DNA of 64,000 bases, from NCBI RefSeq assembly GCF_009674565.1, contig NZ_WKJL01000003.1:186001-250000 (forward strand). Direction: 5' to 3'. A program made the position numbers and the translations under genes. This DNA is from Duganella aquatilis. Lineage in GTDB: Bacteria; Pseudomonadota; Gammaproteobacteria; Burkholderiales; Burkholderiaceae_D. This document shows, piece by piece, positions 8,121-16,403 of the stretch; position 1 is the stretch's first letter; every line of letters begins with the position of its first letter. Under the pieces are notes generated by a model. It ran no database searches. It saw nothing but the letters and a program-made list of their open reading frames with translations, and had not been told where the DNA came from.

Positions 8121-9881
8121 TTAGCGTCCCTTGTTGCGGCCGGGGTCCAGTTCCTTCAGACGGCGGCCGCTGTCGAGCAGATCCTGGTTCCAGTCCGACG
8201 AGGTCTCGACGATGGTCGGCTTGATCAGCACCACCAGCTCGCGCTTTTGCAGCACTTCGCTCTTGCTGCCGAACAGCGCGCCCAGCACCGGCAGCTTGTT
8301 GGCGCCCGGCACGCCGGAATTATCGGTGGTCGTGGCCTGGCGCATCAGGCCGCCGATGGCCACCACCTGCCCGTTCTGGCCGCGCACCATGCTGTCCATT
8401 TCCGACGTCGACGACGCCGCCAGCGGCAGCGTGAAGTTGCCCAGCGAGCCCAGGTTCAAGCCCTTGTTCACGGTCGACACCTGGCTCACCGACGGATGCA
8501 CGTGCAGGATGATATTGCCGTCTTCATCGATCTGCGGCGTCACGTCCAGCACCACGCCGGAGAAGAACGGCTGCAGCGTCACGGTCGGCGTGGTCACGCC
8601 GGTGCCGGTGCCGCTGGTGGTCGTGGTGGTGCTGACGCCGGTCACGAAGAATTCATCGGTGCCGATTTTCAGCAGCGCCTTCTGGTTGTTCAGCGTGGCG
8701 ATACGCGGGCTGGACAGCACATGCACCGTGCCCTGCCCTTCGAGGAAGGAAATCAGCGCGGCGAAATTACTGGTCTGGAAGGCCATGCCGAACAGCGAAC
8801 CGACCGCGTCGGCCGACGCGCCCAGCGTGCTGCCCGGCGAGGCGTTGATGCCGGCGGGACCGCCACTGCTCAAAGCGGTGCCCAGCGGCGCCAGCGTGGT
8901 GCCCGGCTGCAGCGTGCCGGCCGAGAAGCGGTTGTTGCCGCCGCTGGCGAACTTGCCGAAGGCGGACCAGTTCACGCCGCTCTGGTAATTATTGTTCAGT
9001 TCCACTTCCAGGATCTTGGCTTCCAAAATCACCTGGCGGTCGACCGACAGCTGCGTGGCTTTCAGGTACATGTCCACATTGCGCAACTCGTCCGGCATGG
9101 CGCGGATCACGATCACGCCCGACTGCGGGCTGATGGTCACGCTGCGGTTGTCCTTGCCGACTTCCACCAGCGCTTCCAGCGCCGACTTCAGCTCCAGCCA
9201 GAAATCGCTTTCCGACGTGGTAGAGACGTTGGCCGAATCGCGCTGGGTCTGGCCGCCGTTCGGATTGTTCGGATCGTTGTTATTGTTGTTATTGTTGTTG
9301 TTCGAGTTGTTGCCGTTGTTGTTCTGGCCGCCGCTATTGCTGGTGCCCGCGTTCGCCACCGAGGTCGACGACACGCGCAGGCTGGATACGCCCTTGCGCT
9401 TGGCCGTCAGGTAGTTGACCTTGAAAATCTTGGTCTGCATGGTCAGCGGACGGATATAGATGCGCGTGCCTTCCACCTTGTAGTCGTAGCCATACAGCTC
9501 GCGCACGGCGTCCAGCGCCTCGAACAGGGTCACGTCCTTCAGGTTGGCGGTGATGTTGCCGGTCACCTCGGGATTGATCAGCATGTTGTAGCGCGTGCCG
9601 GCCACGATCGAATTATAGAACTGCTGCACCGGCACATTGTTGAACGACACATTGAAGCGTTCCTCCAGCACCGCGCGCGCCTTCGGCAACTGATCGGCCA
9701 GCTGCGACACCGGCGGCAGCAAGGCGCTCGACACGGCGTCGCTCTGGGTCACCACGGCCGGCTTGGCGGCCGCCGCGTTCACTTCGCTGCTGATCTTGTC
9801 GTAGGTATCGCGCGTCGACGGCGTGCCGCAGCCGCCGAGCAGCAGCGTGGTCACGAGGGCGATGGTCAGGATTTTTTGCAT
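8121..9881 (-). CDS. mshL: MSHA pilus secretin MshL
   Basis: Outer membrane channel for the pilus. About 586 residues: lipoprotein signal with LLLGGCGTP, an N-terminal secretin/TonB-like short domain ('FNVSFNNVPVQQFYNSIVAG'), an N-domain interrupted by an Asn-rich tract (DNA 9270-9345), and a C-terminal secretin domain with 'VLSSPRIATLNNQKALLKIG' pattern and 'RELVVLIKPTIV'. Two in-frame ATGs exist (9887, 9881); GAAGA is spaced correctly only for the second, so I use 9881. Gap of 2 bases to mshM and about 15 to mshK, same strand. Confidence 0.95.
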   Translation of the reverse strand: MQKILTIALVTTLLLGGCGTPSTRDTYDKISSEVNAAAAKPAVVTQSDAVSSALLPPVSQLADQLPKARAVLEERFNVSFNNVPVQQFYNSIVAGTRYNMLINPEVTGNITANLKDVTLFEALDAVRELYGYDYKVEGTRIYIRPLTMQTKIFKVNYLTAKRKGVSSLRVSSTSVANAGTSNSGGQNNNGNNSNNNNNNNNNDPNNPNGGQTQRDSANVSTTSESDFWLELKSALEALVEVGKDNRSVTISPQSGVIVIRAMPDELRNVDMYLKATQLSVDRQVILEAKILEVELNNNYQSGVNWSAFGKFASGGNNRFSAGTLQPGTTLAPLGTALSSGGPAGINASPGSTLGASADAVGSLFGMAFQTSNFAALISFLEGQGTVHVLSSPRIATLNNQKALLKIGTDEFFVTGVSTTTTTSGTGTGVTTPTVTLQPFFSGVVLDVTPQIDEDGNIILHVHPSVSQVSTVNKGLNLGSLGNFTLPLAASSTSEMDSMVRGQNGQVVAIGGLMRQATTTDNSGVPGANKLPVLGALFGSKSEVLQKRELVVLIKPTIVETSSDWNQDLLDSGRRLKELDPGRNKGR

Positions 9882-9896
9882 ATACATTCTTCGCGT

Positions 9897-10235
9897 TTAA
9901 TGAGCGGCCTTCTTGGCTTCTTCAGGGAAGAGAGTCAGGACCTGCCTGCTCCGGCCGTTTTGCAGCACTACAGAATTCTTGTTGACCTGGACCAGCGTGG
10001 CGCCGTGGAACTTCTCGCCCTTGCGGACGGTCTGGCCGTCGATCACCGCCACCTCGCGTCCGCGCGAGCCGATCAGCACGGACTGCAGGCGCGGCCCCTG
10101 GTACACCGGCACGTCGGTCTGCGTCGCCGGCAGCAGGCGCGACTCGGGCGGCGGCTGGGTCGGATCGGCCAGCGTTTGCGCGGCGGCGGCGCCCGACAGC
10201 AACAGGCCGGCGCACAGCATCGGCAGGCGGTTCAT
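9897..10235 (-). CDS. mshK: MSHA biogenesis protein MshK (PilP-like)
   Basis: 112 residues with a cleavable signal peptide (MNRLPMLCAGLLLSGAAAAQ) and a small C-terminal beta domain: 'LQSVLIGSRGREVAVIDGQTV' and 'VNKNSVVLQNG', the pattern of GspC/PilP homology regions that dock the inner-membrane complex to the secretin. The start at 10235 makes an ATGA overlap with mshJ; an ATG twelve bases upstream (10247) is possible. Position between mshJ and mshL matches other MSHA loci. Confidence 0.88.
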   Translation of the reverse strand: MNRLPMLCAGLLLSGAAAAQTLADPTQPPPESRLLPATQTDVPVYQGPRLQSVLIGSRGREVAVIDGQTVRKGEKFHGATLVQVNKNSVVLQNGRSRQVLTLFPEEAKKAAH

Positions 10236-10939
10236 AGTTTCATCCATTTCTGATCCAGGCTCAGCGTGTACAAGGTCAGCGTCAGGCGCGAATTCGGATA
10301 CTGTTCGGCGTCCAGACGGGCTTTGCCCCAGAACAGCTGCACCGGCAGGGTTTCCAGCGCCTGCATGTAGTTGACCATATCCAGGTAGCTGCCTTGCAGC
10401 ACGATCTCGACGCCGTGGCGGTACAGCAGTTCGCGTGGCTTGGACGCTGCACCCTTGTCGGCCGGCGCGGCGGCGGCGGGTGCGGCAGGTTGCACCGATT
10501 CATTCAGGCCGGCCACCGGCAATGTCTTCATCGACAGCAGCTTCAGCCGGCCATTGCCTTGCAGCAGATGCTCCAGCAGCGGCGCTATCTTGTCCGGCGC
10601 GACCAACCCTTTTTGCACCGCCATCAGGCTGCTGCTGGTGGCGTCGATGTGATTGCGCACGGCGCGCAATTGCGCGCGGGTGGCGGCATCGGGATCGGCG
10701 TTGAAGCCTTGCGCCTTGCCGACGATTTCCAGGTCGATGCCGGTGATCTGGTTCTGCTGCTGCTTGATCTGCGTGCGCAGCGCGTCCTGTTTTTTCAGCA
10801 GCGGTTCGGCCGAAACGGTGTAGATCAGGAACAGGACCGCCGCCACCACCGCAGCGAAGACCATGGCGCGCTCGCGCAGCGTCATCGCATCCAGCTTGGT
10901 GCTCAGCTTGATCCATTGTTGTTGCAGGGTCTGCTTCAT
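10232..10939 (-). CDS. mshJ: MSHA biogenesis protein MshJ (PilO/GspM-like)
   Basis: 235 residues: short cytoplasmic N-terminus, one membrane segment ('AMVFAAVVAAVLFLIYTVSA', about 25-45), coiled coil ('LLKKQDALRTQIKQQQNQIT'), and a periplasmic PilO-type ferredoxin-like domain with 'GVEIVLQGSYLDMVNYMQAL'. These proteins pair with PilN-like partners in the inner-membrane platform. Overlaps both neighbours by ATGA-type junctions (10936-10939 and 10232-10235), so it is translated as part of one tight operon. Confidence 0.9.
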   Translation of the reverse strand: MKQTLQQQWIKLSTKLDAMTLRERAMVFAAVVAAVLFLIYTVSAEPLLKKQDALRTQIKQQQNQITGIDLEIVGKAQGFNADPDAATRAQLRAVRNHIDATSSSLMAVQKGLVAPDKIAPLLEHLLQGNGRLKLLSMKTLPVAGLNESVQPAAPAAAAPADKGAASKPRELLYRHGVEIVLQGSYLDMVNYMQALETLPVQLFWGKARLDAEQYPNSRLTLTLYTLSLDQKWMKL

Positions 10940-11598
10940 TTGGCGGCCTCCTGCGCAGCGGTCGATTGCAGGCTGAATTCCACGAACGGCGCCGTGGCGG
11001 CTGCGGCCGGTGCCGGGCCTTGCGGCGCCGCCTGCGCCGGCTGGGCGGCTTCCGGCCGGCCGATGTCCAGGCTGGCGAAGCTCTTGCCGTGCATGACGCG
11101 TTCGCCGGTCAGGCGCGCGATGTAGTTCGGAATCAGCGTCGCCTGCATGGCCCTGCCCTGCACGCCGATATCATTGCCAGCGCCGCTGATGGTCACCCCG
11201 GTCAGCCACAAGCCGCTGACGTTCTGGCGCGAAAACGCGCGGAAGTACTCGGCATAGCCGGCCGTATTGCCCAGCGCGCCGCCTTGCAGCACCGACGACA
11301 CATCGTGCAGCGCCTTCAGTTCCGCCTGCGCTTCGGCCAGCTCGGCTTCCAGCCTGGCGTCCTTGGCGCGCGGCGCGAATTGCGCATTGGCTTTCACCAG
11401 GCGCTGCTCGCGCACCGCCAGCATGGCCTTGCCTTCATCGGCCTCGCGCTGCAAATCGGCCACGCGCTGCGCCGCGTACCAGTCCAGCAGCAAGGCGCCG
11501 GCGACGATCACGCCCAGCGCCTCGGCCATCGGCAAGGCGGTGAAAATCTTCTTCTGCTTGAGGAAGATCGGATTGAACAGATTGATCTGCTGGCTCAC
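10936..11598 (-). CDS. PilN-domain inner-membrane pilus assembly protein
   Basis: 220 residues starting MSQQINLFNPIFLKQKK. The 'INLFNP' motif is the PilM-docking peptide of PilN proteins. A membrane segment (about 22-45), a coiled coil ('LQREADEGKAMLAVREQRL') and a periplasmic PilN domain with 'SGLWLTGVTISGAGNDIGVQG' follow. It should bind MshI (PilM-like) in the cytoplasm and MshJ (PilO-like) in the periplasm. Some annotations call this MshI2. Flanked by four-base overlaps on both sides. Confidence 0.88.
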   Translation of the reverse strand: MSQQINLFNPIFLKQKKIFTALPMAEALGVIVAGALLLDWYAAQRVADLQREADEGKAMLAVREQRLVKANAQFAPRAKDARLEAELAEAQAELKALHDVSSVLQGGALGNTAGYAEYFRAFSRQNVSGLWLTGVTISGAGNDIGVQGRAMQATLIPNYIARLTGERVMHGKSFASLDIGRPEAAQPAQAAPQGPAPAAAATAPFVEFSLQSTAAQEAAK

Positions 11599-12539
11599 AG
11601 GCGCACCTCCTCATGCCGCAGGGCCGCGCCCAGCGTCAGGAAGAAACGCCGCTGCTGCGCGACGTCCTGCAACTCCGGCACCTTGCCGAGGTCGAATACA
11701 TCGCCCAGTTCCATCGCCTCCACCGGCATGTAGAGATTGCCGGTCAGGTGCTCGTGCAAGCCCTCGGCGCCGGTGGGCGCCAGCAGCAGCTTGAGCACGT
11801 TGACGAACGAGAACTGGCGGTCGAAGTGATCCAGCGAGCGTTGCAGCTCCAGCGTGATCTTGTCGAAATGGATTTGCTGGCGCATCGAATCGCGCTCCAG
11901 CAACTGCTCCAGCGTCACATCGATGCGGCGCGACAGGTACAGCTCGGCCTTGTAGGTAATGGTCAGCAGGCCGCCATCGGCGTCGAAGGACAGCATGGCC
12001 AGGCCGCGGCCGTCGGTTTCCAGCAGCGCCGAAATATTCCGCTGCGCCATTTCGGGAATGTCGATCACGGTCAGGTCCAGCTTGGCTTCGCCGAACAGCG
12101 TCTGGCGCGACTGGATCACCGTGTTGCGCGCGGCGATGGCAAACATCGAATGACCGCGCGAAGCGACGGCGTTATCGACCGGGATATCCAGCACGTCGAT
12201 GGTGGCGTCGTCGATATGGAAGTCGAGCATATCCTTCAAGCGCCAGCGCACGGCGGTCTTGAGTTCGTCCTGCGGCACGTTGGGCGCATCGACCATCAGC
12301 AGCTGATACTCGCCGCCGCCGAGCATGGTGCCGCAGTAGTAGCCGGCGGCTTTCAGCTCCTTGCTCAGGCGCTCCAGCGCCTCGGGCGAAAAGCTGCTGT
12401 CGGCCGGATAAAAGGCCGCCACCTCGACGATGGCCTTGGCGTCGCGCACGCGCTGAACGCGGCCCGCACAGATCCCGTCCCTCAAGAAAGTGACAGTCAG
12501 CCAGCCATCGGTTTTTTTCGCTCTTTTAAAGAAACCCAT
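11595..12539 (-). CDS. mshI: MSHA biogenesis protein MshI (PilM-like actin-fold)
   Basis: 314 residues of the PilM/FtsA-like fold without membrane segments: 'GWLTVTFLRDGICAGRV' near the start, 'LKTAVRWRLKDMLDFHIDDA' in the middle and 'LELQRSLDHFDRQFS' late, as in MshI of Vibrio and Shewanella. It forms the cytoplasmic face of the alignment subcomplex. First gene of the downstream block; it follows 115 bases without a gene after mshP, which contain a TATAAT on the minus strand, so it may have its own promoter. Four-base overlap with the PilN gene. Confidence 0.9.
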   Translation of the reverse strand: MGFFKRAKKTDGWLTVTFLRDGICAGRVQRVRDAKAIVEVAAFYPADSSFSPEALERLSKELKAAGYYCGTMLGGGEYQLLMVDAPNVPQDELKTAVRWRLKDMLDFHIDDATIDVLDIPVDNAVASRGHSMFAIAARNTVIQSRQTLFGEAKLDLTVIDIPEMAQRNISALLETDGRGLAMLSFDADGGLLTITYKAELYLSRRIDVTLEQLLERDSMRQQIHFDKITLELQRSLDHFDRQFSFVNVLKLLLAPTGAEGLHEHLTGNLYMPVEAMELGDVFDLGKVPELQDVAQQRRFFLTLGAALRHEEVRL

Positions 12540-12574
12540 ATCTCACTACACGAGGTTAACGCGCTAGATGCTTG

Positions 12575-12580
12575 ATTATA
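12575..12580 (-). promoter_or_regulatory. -10 element of probable mshI promoter
   Basis: TATAAT on the minus strand, 36 bases before the mshI ATG, in the 115-base gap (12540-12654) that splits the MSH locus in two. No convincing -35 is visible at 16-18 bases. The gap otherwise shows no hairpin or ORF. Confidence 0.4.
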
Positions 12581-12654
12581 TTCAACTTACCCATCGATTC
12601 ATGTTCAAAACAACAACCATTCTGCAAAAATAGCCACATTCCGCCACACCCTGC

Positions 12655-13170
12655 TTACAGCTGTGCCGTCACCCTGCGTTGGACGTAGTCTGGTCCCGAG
12701 GAATTCAGATTCGGACACTCGCCATTCGCCCCTGGTTGATTGCAGGCGTAGGAGGTAATCAAAACGTGATAAGCAGTCGGATCATTCTGGCCGCCGCCAG
12801 CAATGCCACCAACGCGCACGTTATCGCAGGTGATCAGCACTGTCACAGTAAAGGAGGACAGCGTGGTGCCGGTCGGCAGAGCCACGTTACTGTGCGAGTC
12901 ACACACCAGAGATGTCGACGGCTGCGGCGGTGGCGGAGGTTGCTGTGCTGAGACCGGCGTTTGCAAGCCGATGTACAAGGCCCATTCGATACCGGCCCGC
13001 GCAGCCTGATAAGCGCGCTGCCCCTGCAAATCCTTGGCCGATGCATCCTGCTGGGTGGTTGTCAGCGAGACGATAGCGACCGCCAGGCCTGCCACCACTA
13101 CCAGCAGGAAGATCGCGGTCACGATGGCAACGCCGGCATTTTTGCGGCGCATGAATACGGATGGCTTCAT
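12655..13170 (-). CDS. mshP: MSHA minor component MshP
   Basis: 171 residues with an N-terminal PilX-like segment: 'AGVAIVTAIFLLVVVAGLA' followed by 'QRAYQAARAGIEWALY', the hallmark of MshP/PilX proteins. A Pro-rich loop and three or more cysteines lie in the C-terminal half. It is probably a minor pilin-like subunit. The start overlaps the mshO stop (ATGA, 13167-13170). An internal ATG at 'MRRKNAG' would also keep the prepilin-like segment. No MshQ adhesin gene follows, unlike in Vibrio. Confidence 0.85.
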   Translation of the reverse strand: MKPSVFMRRKNAGVAIVTAIFLLVVVAGLAVAIVSLTTTQQDASAKDLQGQRAYQAARAGIEWALYIGLQTPVSAQQPPPPPQPSTSLVCDSHSNVALPTGTTLSSFTVTVLITCDNVRVGGIAGGGQNDPTAYHVLITSYACNQPGANGECPNLNSSGPDYVQRRVTAQL

Positions 13171-14078
13171 GGTGTGTTATCCACGTGAATCTGCTGGGCC
13201 AGCGTCAACGTCTCCAGATCATTCGCCGCCGCGCCAGGCTTCACGCGTACCAGCGCAATCGCCAGCCCCACCAGCGCCGTTTGGCGGTTAGCCAATGGCG
13301 TCGCGGTAAAGTTACAGCCCGACACATTGCTGGCCATTAGCGTCATTTTCACCTGACGTGGAGAAGGCAGGACAACCGTGGCAGGATCGACTTGATTGGC
13401 CTGGAAATCATATTCCGAATAACGCACCAATCGCTGCCTGCCGGTGGTGGCATCACTCACGCACGCGAAAGTAACGGGCGAACCCGCAACAATGAAGCGC
13501 TTGCCCGGCAACGGGTTGACATGTCCGGCGAACGGGTTGGCGGCCAAAGTAATGAACTTGCCATTAAGGGCTGTTACAACGGCGCGATTATTGGCGTTCT
13601 GCGCATAAGCATCCGCATCGGCAAAGCCGGTGCCAAAGTTGTTAAGGATAATGATGTCGTTGACGGCAATCGCGTAAGGCGCTGGCGGCATCGGGCCCAC
13701 CACCTCGAATTGACGCGCAGTCGGATCAGTGAAACTCAGCGGCGGATGCGGATCCTGCGCCGTAGAAATAGCACCATCGTCCTCCGCCAGGTAGCGCGCA
13801 CCGGCCTTGCTGGGGATGAACTCCAGGAAAGTCGCACCACCGACAATGGTCAGCCGTATGCTGTTCGGCACAGCCCCATGGATCTCGCGCGCCATGCGGC
13901 GTAAGGCGACTTCAGCCACATCAGTCAATTCGGCGCGGTTTGCGGCATCCGCGTAGCTTTGCACGGGCTTGCGGATGAATACCACCATCATGCCCGCCAG
14001 GACGGCCGTCAGCACCATCACGACAATCGCTTCCACCAGCGTGAATCCGCGCGCGCGGCTGGCGACAGAGAATTTCAT
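13167..14078 (-). CDS. mshO: Type IV minor prepilin MshO
   Basis: 303 residues. Prepilin leader 'MKFSVASRARG' is followed by 'FTLVEAIVVMVLTAVLAGMM', i.e. cleavage after Gly with Phe+1 and Glu+5. The body carries 'VAEVALRRMAREIHGAVPNS', typical of MshO/PilW-like minor pilins. Expected to be processed by a prepilin peptidase that is not encoded in this window. Overlaps mshD and mshP by four bases each. Confidence 0.9.
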   Translation of the reverse strand: MKFSVASRARGFTLVEAIVVMVLTAVLAGMMVVFIRKPVQSYADAANRAELTDVAEVALRRMAREIHGAVPNSIRLTIVGGATFLEFIPSKAGARYLAEDDGAISTAQDPHPPLSFTDPTARQFEVVGPMPPAPYAIAVNDIIILNNFGTGFADADAYAQNANNRAVVTALNGKFITLAANPFAGHVNPLPGKRFIVAGSPVTFACVSDATTGRQRLVRYSEYDFQANQVDPATVVLPSPRQVKMTLMASNVSGCNFTATPLANRQTALVGLAIALVRVKPGAAANDLETLTLAQQIHVDNTP

Positions 14079-14704
14079 CGGACCTCCGGCGCATAGCGGG
14101 TGCGATAGCCGTCCAACGTGACAGACTGGCCCGGACCGTAAGTGGTGGTGATGGTAATCTGCATCACGGTCATGTTGTTGAGGGTGGAGCTGACACCGCC
14201 CAACGAAATAACCGGATTAAGTGCCAGAGTAGTGGTGATGCCGCTCAAATTGCCGCCCACCGTGCCGGCGCCCAAGGGGTTGCCGGAAACATCTGCATCG
14301 ACCAGATTGCCGGACGAATCGGTCACGGCAAACGCGCGCACAGCATTTCCTGGCACATAATTTTGCGGAACGTAATCATTGATGTTGTCGAATGGCCGGA
14401 CATTACCCGGCTCCGGGCCAAAGCGCTCCCTGACAGCGCATTGATTGGGATCGGTAATGGTCGCGGCATTGGCATCGGATGGATCACAGGCAGTGAACTG
14501 CGCTTGCTGGACTTCTTCCATGTACGCTTCCGCAATGAGCAGCGCCTGCTTGCGGCGCGCAGGATCGGTACTGCTTTTGTTCGCCAAATTCATCACCTGC
14601 ATGAGCACGGCCGCGGCAATGCCGACGATGACGATGAAGATCACCAGTTCGACGATGGTTAAGCCCCGCTGAAGGGCGATTTTATTGCGCAACACTTTGC
14701 ACAT
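14075..14704 (-). CDS. mshD: Type IV minor prepilin MshD
   Basis: 209 residues from the ATG at 14704. Leader ends 'ALQRG' before 'LTIVELVIFIVIVGIAAAVL' (Leu+1, Glu+5), followed by 'RRKQALLIAEAYMEEVQQAQF', characteristic of MshD/PilV-type minor pilins that pair Cys residues in the following loop. The start lies 23 bases inside mshC; a longer frame to 14749 would lie even deeper in mshC and is unlikely. Part of the B-A-C-D-O-P pilin block. Confidence 0.88.
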   Translation of the reverse strand: MCKVLRNKIALQRGLTIVELVIFIVIVGIAAAVLMQVMNLANKSSTDPARRKQALLIAEAYMEEVQQAQFTACDPSDANAATITDPNQCAVRERFGPEPGNVRPFDNINDYVPQNYVPGNAVRAFAVTDSSGNLVDADVSGNPLGAGTVGGNLSGITTTLALNPVISLGGVSSTLNNMTVMQITITTTYGPGQSVTLDGYRTRYAPEVR

Positions 14705-15299
14705 ATCCAGTATCCGGCCAGATGGCAAGGCGAGCGGTATTGCCGCCACTGGTAAAGGTCAGCGTCATGGCAGGTACGTTCACCACCGATGCGTTCGGGA
14801 GCGTCGCCGTCATCGCCGTACCGTCCCGATTATAGGGACGCCCCATCGCATCGAAGGAGAAGAAACCTCCAGCGGCCAATTCAGGACGTGTGCTTCCGGC
14901 ACTGACAACCACACTGGAAGGGCGGCCGACGCACATCCACTGCGCGGCGTAGACATTGCCCTGCAAGCAGTTGAGCTTGGTGGCGGCGCTGCCGTTGTTA
15001 TTGCCGCCGGGTGCGGCGATGATGCCATTGGCGCTACAGGCCGCATCGGAACAGACGGCAAAGCTGTTGCCGTCCGAGCGGACAAAAATCATGCGGTTCT
15101 GCGCAACGGCCAACTTCTGCGCGTAGCGTATCAGGCTGCGGGCCTGGTCGGCGTAAGCCTGATTCTCGAATACAGTGTTATCGAAAAACCGGGACATGCC
15201 GATGGCGCCCAATATGCCGATCACCGCAATCACCGTCACCAGCTCAACAATCGTGAAGCCGTCCGCCCGCTGGCGGCTGGCCACGCCGCCGGCTAACAT
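14682..15299 (-). CDS. mshC: Type IV minor prepilin MshC
   Basis: 205 residues. Leader '[14 protein letters not shown]' then 'FTIVELVTVIAVIGILGAIG', a GspH/FimT-type prepilin N-terminus. The rest has 'RSLIRYAQKLAVAQNRMIFV' and 'FSFDAMGRPYNRDG', the GspH-like pattern. Two cysteines in 'CSDAACSAN' may form a disulphide. The ATG shares one base with the mshA stop (TAATG), so expression is coupled to the major pilin, though typically at lower level. Confidence 0.9.
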   Translation of the reverse strand: MLAGGVASRQRADGFTIVELVTVIAVIGILGAIGMSRFFDNTVFENQAYADQARSLIRYAQKLAVAQNRMIFVRSDGNSFAVCSDAACSANGIIAAPGGNNNGSAATKLNCLQGNVYAAQWMCVGRPSSVVVSAGSTRPELAAGGFFSFDAMGRPYNRDGTAMTATLPNASVVNVPAMTLTFTSGGNTARLAIWPDTGYVQSVAQ

Positions 15300-15835
15300 T
15301 AGTTGCAGTTGTTGGTAGTAACCACGTTCACCGTAGGCGGCGTCGTCGTATTAGCCGCCTGTGTGTACATCAGATAGCAGGTCAGGCCTTGCGGATTGTT
15401 GGCGACCGAAATAGGCTGCACCAGCAGGCTGCCAACGTTGACAGCCGGACGATTGTTGGTCGCGCTATTGTTCGCGGCACTTCCCACCGTCACCAGATAA
15501 TCAGCGTTGTTGGCGAGATTGCCAATACCAGACGCGAGAGTGGTGTTCTGATCGGCGCCAGGATAACCATTGACGTTGGTGATCGTGATGCCCTCATTGG
15601 TGAACGGACCAGCGGCGTTCATCAGGAACTGGCCGTGCATCATGGATGACGTTGTATTGAGTGCGCCGCGCGCCGCGTTCAGCGCGGCGATGCGGGCGTC
15701 GCCGCCCAGGTTGGCAAACTTCGGCAACGCGGTCGCCGCCAGGATGCCGAGGATCACGATCACTACGATCAGCTCGATCAGCGTGAAACCGCCTTGGGCG
15801 CGTTGACGGGATGCGATGCTGGCTTGCTTGTTCAT
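15299..15835 (-). CDS. mshA: Major MSHA-type pilin MshA
   Basis: 178 residues from ATG 15835, preceded by a near-perfect ribosome site GGAGAGAG. Leader '[16 protein letters not shown]' then '[20 protein letters not shown]', the canonical type IVa prepilin segment, and '[20 protein letters not shown]', the MshA-specific follow-on. Two Cys near the C-terminus ('LTCYLMY' and 'TTNNCN') make the expected disulphide loop. It is the structural pilus subunit. A TTG-based start at 15847 was rejected. The strong Shine-Dalgarno and the 39-base gap upstream fit high expression. Confidence 0.93.
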   Translation of the reverse strand: MNKQASIASRQRAQGGFTLIELIVVIVILGILAATALPKFANLGGDARIAALNAARGALNTTSSMMHGQFLMNAAGPFTNEGITITNVNGYPGADQNTTLASGIGNLANNADYLVTVGSAANNSATNNRPAVNVGSLLVQPISVANNPQGLTCYLMYTQAANTTTPPTVNVVTTNNCN

Positions 15836-15874
15836 TACTCTCTCCAAATCGTCGAAAAATTTGCGCGGATTGCG

Positions 15875-16393
15875 CTAGTCCTTCACTTGCTCAAAGGCCA
15901 CACCTACTAACTCAGGTGCGCCTGACGGCTTGGCGGGGCTATGGGGCAAGCGAAACAATTTTACCTTGAATTTCAAACGTTTCGTTTCAGCATCTCGAAA
16001 AGAATTTCCGAAATTTAACAAATAAATCAGACTTTTATTAGTACGGTCGAAGCACCAATTGCCCGCGCCGATGTCCTTGTCGGAGGGGCTGAACAAGGCG
16101 CCGGCGTAATTGACCGGCTTAACATTTAGCAAATCCAGCGGATTTTCTTCGGCCAAAAACGTTAAATCCTCGCTGCGCCCGGGCAATTTTGCTTGCGCCA
16201 CCTTAATTTCTAAGGCGGTCCGCACATTTGCCACCGTCATCTGCACCGCCGCCTGTTCGGCTTCGCCCTGGTAATACCAGACCCGTTGCAGCAGAAAACC
16301 CAGCAAAATGCCTACCACAATTACGGAAACGGCGAACTCCAGCAAGCTCGCGCCCCGTTGTTTGGCAGTCACAAATATTGCCGATAAGATCAC
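15875..16393 (-). CDS. mshB: MSHA minor prepilin, MshB-like
   Basis: Prepilin-type protein of about 172 residues if the GTG at 16393 is used. The segment 'TAKQRG' / 'ASLLEFAVSVIVVGILLGFL' has Gly-1 and Glu+5, with Ala at +1 instead of Phe. A GTG at 16372 would give a 7-residue leader (VTAKQRG) and is an equally plausible start; neither has a strong ribosome site. 'GNWCFDRTNKSLIYLLNFG' resembles the C-terminal part of MshB-like pilins. Located between mshG and mshA where MshB lies in other loci; the mshB name rests largely on that position. Confidence 0.72.
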   Translation of the reverse strand: MILSAIFVTAKQRGASLLEFAVSVIVVGILLGFLLQRVWYYQGEAEQAAVQMTVANVRTALEIKVAQAKLPGRSEDLTFLAEENPLDLLNVKPVNYAGALFSPSDKDIGAGNWCFDRTNKSLIYLLNFGNSFRDAETKRLKFKVKLFRLPHSPAKPSGAPELVGVAFEQVKD

Positions 16394-16403
16394 GATTTCA
16401 CAC